This document shows, piece after piece, positions 1 through 9,300 of a stretch of 27,003 nucleotides of DNA. Every line of letters starts with the position of its first letter. Within the stretch, counting starts at the first letter, position 1. A program made the position numbers and the translations under genes. This DNA is from Hemicentrotus pulcherrimus. Lineage: Eukaryota > Echinodermata > Echinoidea > Camarodonta > Strongylocentrotidae. Where the stretch lies: the NCBI GenBank assembly GCA_003118195.1, contig BEXV01001471.1, positions 26,998-54,000 of the forward strand, read 5' to 3'. Below the pieces are notes generated by a model, which worked only from the letters and a program-made list of their open reading frames with translations, was not told where the DNA came from and did not search any database.

Positions 1-240
1 GATTATATCTTTATGATTAAAATGCACGACTAATGGTGAAGGGAAATTAAATATAATTAATCTTGCACAGTAGCACTTCGCTGATCGAGACAGGTGAGCC
101 AAGTCATGACTCGAAAACAGAAGTCTGGAGAGACAGACCCCCAATCAGTAAAAGTGAGCCATGAGATCAAGTTTGAAAAGATGAACAATAAGAAGGAACG
201 CCGTGGCGCAGATAATCTGTCAAGATTGAAGAGCGCCATC
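1..240 (+). pseudogene. Degraded C-terminal ORF fragment of a retroelement (possibly Penelope-like)
   Basis: In two plus-strand frames joined by one frameshift near 160-170, the bases encode a charged peptide with KTEVWRDRPPIS, then KFEKMNNKKERRGADNLSRL, stopping at TAA 241-243. The composition is basic and protein-like, unlike the flanking AT-rich DNA. It is followed by a CAA repeat (about 247-264) and a hammerhead-like motif (278-319). A retroelement ORF end followed by a ribozyme-bearing terminal repeat is the layout known for Penelope-like elements. I do not recognise the protein family itself, so this rests mainly on context. Confidence 0.3.
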
Positions 241-277
241 TAAACCCCAACAACAACAACAGCAACGATTGCCCACA

Positions 278-319
278 TTGCCTGACGAAGACTAGCAGTT
301 AGCAGTCGAAACGTCGCAA
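278..319 (+). ncRNA. Hammerhead-ribozyme-like motif
   Basis: The plus strand contains in order: TTGC (278-281), core box CTGACGA (282-288), one extra A (289), stem GACT (290-293), a 10-base loop, AGTC (304-307), core box GAAA (308-311), CGTC (312-315) and GCAA (316-319). TTGC pairs with GCAA as helix I, GACT with AGTC as helix II, and GAAACGTC gives the A15.1...GTC cleavage triplet with a palindromic ACGT that could form helix III between two copies. Such minimal type I hammerheads are known in Penelope-like elements. The extra A before helix II departs from the standard core, so activity is uncertain. Confidence 0.4.
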
Positions 320-897
320 CTCTCGTTTGCTCTCTTCGTGTGACAACCGATCAACTACTACTCTTACTATCTACCACGATGATCAACCTCTTCCGCACTA
401 AGAAAGATTTTCGTTTTAGTGAAAGGAATTTTGCAGTATCAAACTCTTCGGATAGTTTGTATTTGAAGCGCTTAACGTCAATATTATGGACTTGCTTTAC
501 TTAAGCTGCGAGAATATGTATACATCGTTTCGTTCTTGAAAACAAAATCGGTTTCATATTCTTGACTCGATGTACTGAGTAGCTTTGAATAAAAAAATAT
601 TGCATACAAAAATGTATTATGTAAATCATATGAGCTGTTTGCTATCAATTTATTAAACCGTTTTTTAAACATCACTTTTGTTATAAGTTTTCCTCTACAG
701 GGTCCTGATTGACTGTCACTTGCAACAAATTACGAAACATAAATTCGAGATTAATTTCATTCATAATCTGAAAAGATTGACTTCTCAAGATACAAATATA
801 TTTTTTTAACTGTCGAATTCAAGTTCAAGTTCAGTTTAAATTACAACCAATACCAAAGTCACACAAAATAACATTAAACAAAAAAAAATAACATAAA

Positions 898-1047
898 ATG
901 CAATATTTGCATGTACCACATTTTAGAAGATCAACCAAAAAAAAAAAAGCAAAAAAAGTAACACTAAAAGAATGCAATATTTGCATGTACCACATTTTAG
1001 AAGATCAACCAAAAAAAAAAAGCAAAAAAAGTAACACTAAAAAAATG
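898..1047. repeat. Tandem duplication, 74-bp unit, two copies
   Basis: The segment beginning atgcaatatttgcatgtacc at 898 recurs at 972 with almost no change through an A-rich tail (aagcaaaaaaagtaacacta). The period is 74 bases. The near identity implies a recent duplication or a collapsed longer satellite. Confidence 0.85.
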
Positions 1048-2292
1048 TAATCAATGGGTAAATGACGGATGTTAGGGACCGGAAAAGATCACTGACCTAT
1101 CTAGGCTGGTCCCTTTTTGTTAAAAACCCATACGTAAAATGTTCAGTGAAGCAAATATTGACAATATAATCGTTACAACAATGGAGACATACATACACAT
1201 ATATATATAGGACAGGCAGAATTGAATAAAGTTAAATAAATATATCATAATGTCGAAAAACGGAGTAGGCCGCAAAGAACTCGACTATGAATACAAGTAG
1301 TTTGATTGTAGGGTGGGTGGTGAGCCCAATTATTAGTTGATCACCAGCATTAATATAAAACCCCAATGTTTCTGAGGCTACAGACTGGAACAAGTTCCGA
1401 CTTCCAACAGGCAACACAGTCCATGCAGCTAGACCGCGATCTGACTACTTATAGTGCACCTCACTAGCCTTCCTTTTCTTCTCAAGTTGTAACATGCAAC
1501 ATGGGCGTTGCATGCCAAGCACACGGCCCGACACACGCACAACATCCTAAGCCATGACAAAATGGAATGTGTCAAACGTAACTGCTATGTCAGACAGATT
1601 CCCGCGCCCACATACAAGGACATATCAAATATCTATAAACAAAATATCCTTCCTCTTCATGCTTTTCTTCTTCAAACACCCTCTAAATAAAGTAAATAAA
1701 CCACAATACGTGCAATCTTATTCCTTTTTACATATACTGAAAATATAACAATTCCTCCACAAAATAACAAAACAAACTTTTAAATCGAGGAATTACTATT
1801 CGTTCACCGTATTTTTAACTGCAGTTTTATGTACATTCTACAAAGTTTTGTGCATGAGAAAAAATACGTATAAATCTAATTGCCTACATTAACTCGTTAT
1901 TTGTTTGTGTAATTTACGCTTAAAACAAGATAATGTTGGACATCATTTGATGGAATCTGGTATATTGTTCTAAATATCTGATCCCTCGTATCTAATAACA
2001 GTTCTTGATAAGATTATACCGAAAATAAAGATCATAGACTTTGTTTCAATTTCTGCTGGTAATATATTGATTTATCCCCTATTGAAAATAAAATAACAAT
2101 TTTAGTAATCAGGCAAAAAAGTTATGTTATACGTGTAAGCGAAATAAAAGCTTAATACTTTTATTTTATATAGTTTAAATCTTCAACTTAAACAGTAATG
2201 TACCTGTATGTACTCTATAATATGAGTTTGTTAGAACCCTGATGTTTTTCTTTTTTTTTTTTTTTGGGCAATAGAAATGTCTTTTGAAGCAA

Positions 2293-2316
2293 GTACGGGG
2301 CTCAGTTGCCCCGTAC
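2293..2316. repeat. Perfect 9-bp inverted repeat (hairpin)
   Basis: GTACGGGGC (2293-2301), a six-base loop TCAGTT, then GCCCCGTAC (2308-2316). It is a GC-rich stem in AT-rich DNA, just after a T homopolymer. Confidence 0.8.
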
Positions 2317-2617
2317 ATAAATACAATAATCAAAATATGGCAAAAATCATAGTGTTATTCAAATTTACAAGTATGCGGGATAGTTAGATAATTTGACTGT
2401 ATATGTTCAGGTTATTAGTGTCATAGGTTAACTTCGAAGTGGCGTATCAATACATTATTAAATCTGTATTAATAATCATTTTTAATAGATTTGATAGAAT
2501 ATTTGATGATACGAACATGATGTAATGAAATATTTTAACGTCAAACTCAGATATATTGTTTGATGACTGTAGCTGCTGTGGTTGATAAGTCCACATTTTG
2601 TTTCAATTAATTAACAC

Positions 2618-2623
2618 TTTATT
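2618..2623 (-). terminator. Candidate polyadenylation signal AATAAA for the receptor gene
   Basis: On the minus strand an exact AATAAA lies about 455 bases past the stop codon, which would give an ordinary 3' UTR. A second exact AATAAA (3076-3081) overlaps the stop codon itself. In AT-rich DNA such hexamers arise by chance, so either may be unused. Confidence 0.35.
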
Positions 2624-3076
2624 TACAAAAGATGAAAACACATAATGTCTAGCTTAATACTCCGCTATCATCTTAAGATTTTCAACATCCCTGTGTTTGT
2701 CTCAAATATGTCTCCATTATTTAATATGTTATTATTGTGTTATGCAAATTTTGTAATCAATATGTATCATGTCCAGGCATATGTTAAAAAGGAACAAATC
2801 TAAACAAATTCGATAAACGATTTACATACTATGTGTGTTAATAGTTCATCTTTTCCAAATGTCACAATGCAGTGACCTTTGTTTGACCAACATCTATCAA
2901 TTACATTAAATTTCAATGACAGCAATACTAAATAGATCGATGTAATTGAAGCATTATAGATGGAGTTGAATCAAATATGTTATCATAGGCAAAATTGGAT
3001 ATCAAGTAATAACAGGTGTATCTACACACACCAAGCTTGAACGTGGTCTTTACTTCCAAACATAGGCAATGGAAGT

Positions 3077-3396
3077 TTATTCGGAAAGTATGCCGTTTTC
3101 TAAATGCATGATTTCTTCCGCGAGTTCATGACACCCAAGATAAAAGATACTGTTGCTAATGTTTTTACGGTGTTGCAGTTTGTGCAGTGATCCTCGTAGC
3201 TTCTGTTTCGTGGAAGATGGACCAAAGTTGTTGATCCACTTAATGACCCACTTGACTACAAAGGTGATAGATTCTTCCTGGCTCTGTCCTCTTTTCAGAT
3301 CCAGTAATTTGCAGAGATTCGTTATTTGATCAGCTTCCAATCTTCCGCAGATGTTTCGTAGGACATTTTCGTCGGCTTCCACCTTCCTATGTCTCC
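3077..3396 (-). CDS. Terminal exon: C-terminal death-like module and stop
   Basis: A 320-base terminal exon with acceptor atatttcatcatag (phase 1), 105 codons and a TAA stop at 3077-3079. It encodes VLRNICGRLEADQITNLCKL, SITFVVKWVIKWINN and KQKLRGSLHKLQHRKN, then a tail ending FYLGCHELAEEIMHLENGIL. The Val-Val-Lys-Trp helix and the following Leu-x-x-x-Leu helix fit a death domain. The tail CHELAEEI resembles another domain end, so helix 6 may be the tail with an insertion before it. The in-frame ATG near 3382 is internal. No donor is needed, and no later coding exon is seen downstream. Confidence 0.72.
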
Positions 3397-6300
3397 CTAT
3401 GATGAAATATCAATACAATATCAACTACTTCATTTGTCGGCATATGAGCCGCGTGATTATAAATAGCAATTCTAAATGAATATGGGGATTGCATATCTGC
3501 CACGTGAGTGATTAAAAACATTACATTTATGAGTAAAGTTGGGAATTAAAGTGATAGTTTATGAAGGAATTTCGATTACAGTTACACACGAAAATGGCTT
3601 CAGGCCACTTTCAAGGCATCGGCCTAAAGTTGTTGCAAGGAGTTAAAGACAACATATTTTGCAATACCTGGTACCAAACAGCTCAGCTATCTGCATTTGT
3701 GAAGTTGTGAATAACGTATATTAAGACAAGCCAAAAAGTACTCCTCACCAGAAAAAATAATTTCAAAATCAGAGATTCGGTTTTTCTCTACAGGGAATTC
3801 ATCTGAGTTTGATTTACTTTTCGATGTATGTTGACAAATAGAAGAAAAAACAAGTATGCAAAGAATAATAGCAAATCTGGCCAGGTAATATGATTTGACA
3901 TGCTTTTGAATAAGGACATGCTTTTTACTGGCTATGATAATGCACATGCATGAGGTCTATACCTGCTAAAATCTGATCAGCAACGTCCTGTCTCCCTGCA
4001 GCCCGAAGGCAAGTTCCTATCTCAAGTCGGAAGTGGTATGGTACGGGCCGAATCTGATGTTTCCATCGCCTTACGAACTCGACAAGATTTACCTGCCCCT
4101 CAGTGTCGATGCATGCTGCTTGATCATCTTCACCCAGTTCAAGACGTGTACACATTTGCAGCATCTCGGCATTCCATAGGACAGATAATGTAGAGTTCAA
4201 CTCACTCTGACTCGGCTCATAATCTTAATATGCGTCAATAGCCAAGAACAGAAGTATGAAAATGATGATATTATTGATAATGATGATAACAATAATGATC
4301 ATAATAGTAATGTTTAAATAGTGATAACAATAATGATAATGATGAAGATTATCATAATAGTATTAATAACAATGATAATGCTAATTATAAAATTGATAGT
4401 AAAAATTGCAATATAAATATAACAGTTCACAGTGATTTCCTTTCAAGTCCATAATACTCAAAAACCTCAATATTGTTTGCATCGCATTATTATATATAGT
4501 GATAATATGATTATACAAAATATCGCTAACATATACATATTAATTTAAATACATCGTAATACAAAAAGTAATGATTTATCCAAATAGCCACGCGATGCAA
4601 TGCCGCCCGTTATGATAAATGATAACTTGCATTTATTCCCTCTTTATGAAGGAGATGTATCAAGAATAATAATATAAGTTTACATCGAAAGTGTACAACA
4701 GCAAATTCTAAACACCACAAGATCGAGGTAATAATGGATTACAGGGCAGTGGTTCCCCTGTATACGTTATTCGTGCATGAAGTGCCATTCGTGCTACTAA
4801 GGGAATTATAGCGTTCATACAATAATATAATACACTATTATCAGATGATACTGATATTTATTATTTTTTTGGGAAAAGAACTTGTTATACTGTATTCTTT
4901 TTCATGCGATGTTAATTCCAATGAATTATGAATATGAATACATAAACAAATAAATCTGCAATGAACGCTTTTTTTTGTATTCGTATTCATACATCCCTGG
5001 ACAATATTTTCTCACCTAAATAGACTGATCGCGCCAAACCCTCGTACCCAATATTTCTCAGTGCAAGGCAAAAATCACGACGGCGGTGTGTGTCAGATGT
5101 GGGGGTTTTATCCCAGAGTTGTTGCAGAAGACCCAATGATCCCCTCTCCAGCTCTGGTGATGAAGCTATATACTCGGTGATTTGTTTTGGGTTCATCCGG
5201 AGGGCGTTGATGAATGGGAGAACATCTCTCATCAGTAAGTTGAAAGCAATTCGAAGTAGCTCAACTTTGTACAGGTTGTTTGCAGGCGCCACATTGACGA
5301 TGCATTCTATCAAAATTTAAGACAGCAAACATTCCGAGTCATATGTGTTTGTATTTAGGGTTCCTGTCCAGAGTTGTTGCAAAAGGCCTAACAAAATTCT
5401 TTTCAGGTTCTTATACATTTACATGAATATAGATTAAAAAAATATGCACACGCACACACCAAGGATTGTATCTGTCGGTTTAACAAAAAAATGTAACAGA
5501 AACGTAAAACATGTAGTTGATATTACATCAAACAATTATGAAGTTAATGATTAATGTTATTGTTTGTGAACCCAGGCCATTCTAAGTTGTTATTTAACGA
5601 AATTGCAGAGAATAAATCTAATTTCCTCACAATGGTACCTCAAACTTCAATATATTCTTGATATGAAATTCATCAATACATTAAGCAAATTCAATCGATT
5701 CCAATGGAAAATAAGGAACACAGATAACGAGGCCTGCTATCATTGCAAAATGGCACAATAATATTTTTTAAAAACTGACACACCGAAAACGAAAGTACTC
5801 AGGATTATGTTTTGGCTTCCAGCCCATTTAGAATTAGCTTTGTACCCACATATGACTATCTCAAACCTCAGCTCTCAAATAACATAAGCAAAAGAGGATG
5901 ATGTTGGACCAACAGGCACCGATTGTTGAAGTTTTATATATAGAAGGAGCAAGTAGCTACATGTAGGACAGTGGGGCTTTAAGAGAAACATAAAATGTGT
6001 TTTTTTTTTTTAAGTTTTTTACTGTCTGATTATTAGTGTAATAATGCAAAATACCTTTTATTCCAAGTATTTCTAGAGATTTTCGGAGTTCCCTGTGACA
6101 TGTTTCCTCCTTTCGAGAAACACTTTTCCATCTCTTCAACATGAACGAGACCGGACGTGGTGCAATTGATTGCGAAGCACTAACTATTTGCTTTAAGTTT
6201 TCAGCGTTTTCAGCGTTACCAGGGATCTCTTCTGAAAAATAACACATGTTAAACATAAGTAAACAACAATTCTTTTTTGGTATTTTTTTAAATCCTAATT

Positions 6301-9300
6301 CTTTTCGATTTTTGTCTAACCGTTCTTCTGGATGGCTATTCTATTTTATTTCATTACGTTATAGATCTCCATTTGTAATAATGATACTTCTGTACATCAA
6401 AACATTATTTATAAGTCTATTTCATGATACCTTAAGAAATACTGATGTATATCGTTTTCCTGAAGTGTTTCAAAAACGGAAATCAATGGCGGAATAATTT
6501 AAACAAGTAAACAATATATAGTGATTGTTTAAAAGGTAAAAGAAAAGTAACTTATTAGTACTTAACTGGTCCAAATTAAAGCGGAGAAACGATTGGTGAA
6601 CGAAATCGAAAAAAAGTAAGAAAGTTATAAAAGACTTTGAAATCAATTTAAAAACTAGTTGAATCAGTATTGTGATTTAGTGCCATATAACTCTCCATTT
6701 TGTGATGAACATATAAAGTTACAAGAATTTCGATTTTTTTTTCCGAAACATTTAAATCATGATAATATCTTTTATTAAATATGCAATTCATAAGAGTTTC
6801 ATAAGCAGCCAAATGCTTGCAAAACAATTTTATCAAAATATTTTTTTTTCATTCGCATTGACGTATGAAATTTACAATTATTTGTAAAGCGCTTAGTATA
6901 TTAATAGTATATTTGTAAAGCGCTTAGAGACATTTGTATTGAGCGCTATATAAAAGTTAAATATTATTAATATTATATTTTGCCTAAATATAATTCATGT
7001 AAATCTATGAAAACGATATCACACTAAAATTTAACATAATTTTGGCAAATAAAAATGTACCTGATACTGTATCCAGATGATGTACTTCAGTTGGTGTAGC
7101 GAGATGCGTGCTATTGCCTTTCACATCTGTTTTACTGGAATGTTCATCATGCTCGGCAATACAAGTCCCATCCACGGTGGTAACTAATAACAAGAAAAAC
7201 ATTACCATTAGAGTTCGGTTATCCATAGATGTGCGTCTCTAGTACAGAAAGCCTAATATCTCGAGACTGATTCGTTCATACAACTTGAACTGGAATATAC
7301 ATTTATATGTTAGAAATGAGTATAAACGTAAACCAAAAGGAACTTATTTGAAAAAGTGAAGTTATTAAAACCTCAATAGAATGATTGATGTCATTGAGGT
7401 ATCACCTTGAATACTATTTGCATGTCTGTTGATCATAGCTGATGTATTTCGTTCTCCTTTCAGTGGATATAACGCCCCCCCTCCACCCACCTCCCCCCTC
7501 TCCCCCTGCCTCACAAGCCTAGCTTTGGAAATCAACATTACTTGAAATAGAATTTAATGTTTACACGCGGTACACACATTTTGATTCCAAATAAATGATG
7601 GGGCACCAATGACAAATCATTAACATTTATATATATATTTTTGTTTAATGTCAATATGCTTCTTTAAAAATATATCGAAATATAAAAGAATTTTTGTAAT
7701 GCTTTTTCTTTGGCGCGTTAAAAATTCACCTCAATGTTATCCTCATTATTATGATAGAGACAAATGTAATTTCTATAAGTTAATTGACAAGTGATTTATT
7801 TTGACACTTATTATGATGTGAGGAAATATTACTTATTATGGGATTTTTAGTGTTTTGGGGCTTTTCATAATTTGTCCATGAAATAATGATTACCTTTGCT
7901 GTCCTTGGAAGTTTCTATTTTTTGGCTATGCTCCTTTTCCACATTGTTGTGTCCACTTCCTGTATCTGTTTTGTGAGGAGTTCCCTTATTCGCTGTAGAG
8001 ATATAAATGCCCCATATGATACTCGTAATAAATTCGTATTAAAAGTTGCTTTCGTCAAATGGGTTCATAAAAAAAGGCGGTCTTTGAAACTTCATTCCAG
8101 CTCATTTTGAAAATTGTTAATATCATATCCGTATGAAAGTACATGTATATCTTCAACGCTTACTCAAATGTTGAGTGGTAGTACATAACTTTAAGATCAC
8201 TGCAGTGTAATATATTATATTTTACAATTTGCTTTGGGTTACCCCTTAACATTAACTAATTTGAATAGACTATTGATTTCCAATTCATTTTTTTTTTCAT
8301 CAACAAAGCCCATCAGTAATATGTAAAATTTTCTCACTTGTCAATTATTGTGTTACCCTATCAATCAAAGATAAACTTAAGTACTGGTAATGCGATTGCA
8401 TTGTGAAAGAAAAGGTGTGTAAAGGATAAGAAACAGTTTATCATGTAGCATGTAAGGATTGGTGTGCACTGCAAGGGTCTGGAGTCATCAAAATCATAAT
8501 AAATTTGACCGAATCTTAAAAGTAACAAGCACTGTACACAGAAAGCTATATACGGGACAACACACATGGTGTCGGGGCTAGTACTACCTTGATTTTCTCG
8601 TCTTTCTATGCACATTACTCAGCCAGTATACATTTTCTTTCAAATTGTTTGGCACATGTCATTTATTTGTAATCTTGAACATTCAGTGTAAGTTTCGTTT
8701 GATTCTGTGAGATTTTATTTTTTTAATTTTTTTTTTACCACAACTGGAGTTTATCTTTAACAGGTACAAATGTATGCATGTGAGGAGACTGTAAAATGTA
8801 GATTAACTTCGTGGCGAAGGACATTAGCACCGGGCTGTGATTTGCACCGTTAATGCTTGGATTGAGAGTCAAGTCAATGAACTACTGACATGACCAGATA
8901 TCTCATCATATATATATATATGTACATACATATTACAACTATTTGATACCATTTTTAGCTAAACCTAACCAAGAAACTGACAGGACAGACCGAGAATATA
9001 TATTTTTTTCTCGATATGCACGTTCTCAATCATATCCATATATCATGTGTAGGCCTATATAAGTTCGTATGTGTATGATCAAGTAAGAATCGTTAAGCTC
9101 AACTATTAACCATAAAGTTAATGTCTCTTCCGCTCAGAGGGGGGGGGGGGGGGGGGGGGTTTTTNATTGGAGGTTGACGCTGACCTGGCTGCAATTTTGT
9201 CCTTGCTGCATTCATGAATTCAGCTGCTATTTCCAATTCTTCATCCGTTACCTCAAACCCTACAAAGAAAGTTTTAAGAACATCAATCACATGAAATGAA

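Larger units (their letters stand above)
320..2617. other. Non-coding stretch downstream of the receptor gene
   Basis: AT-rich DNA with only short chance ORFs. It holds a 74-bp tandem duplication (898-1047), an inverted GGGACC/GGTCCC pair (1075-1113), a T homopolymer (about 2249-2265) and a perfect 9-bp hairpin (2293-2316). I see no gene or RNA with clear support here. Confidence 0.6.

Noticed and set aside
3803..3947. Hydrophobic minus-strand stretch (Leu-Ala-Arg-Phe-Ala-Ile-Ile-Leu-Cys-Ile-Leu) as a second transmembrane exon
   Set aside because: No acceptor upstream and no donor placed to include it. It lies directly after the donor of the 3963-4223 exon and is best read as T-rich intron.
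7184..7226. Signal peptide starting a second gene (hydrophobic run after ATG at 7224-7226)
   Set aside because: The hydrophobic residues are the translation of an excellent splice-acceptor pyrimidine tract (tttttcttgttattag), and the exon after it keeps the phase-1 pattern. A secreted death-domain protein would also be odd. It is kept as a low-interest alternative.
7886..8110. Plus-strand ORF with hydrophobic start as a small membrane protein gene
   Set aside because: The opposite strand holds a phase-1 exon (7894-7992) with good splice sites. The hydrophobicity is the shadow of a Lys/Glu-rich exon and its pyrimidine-rich surroundings.
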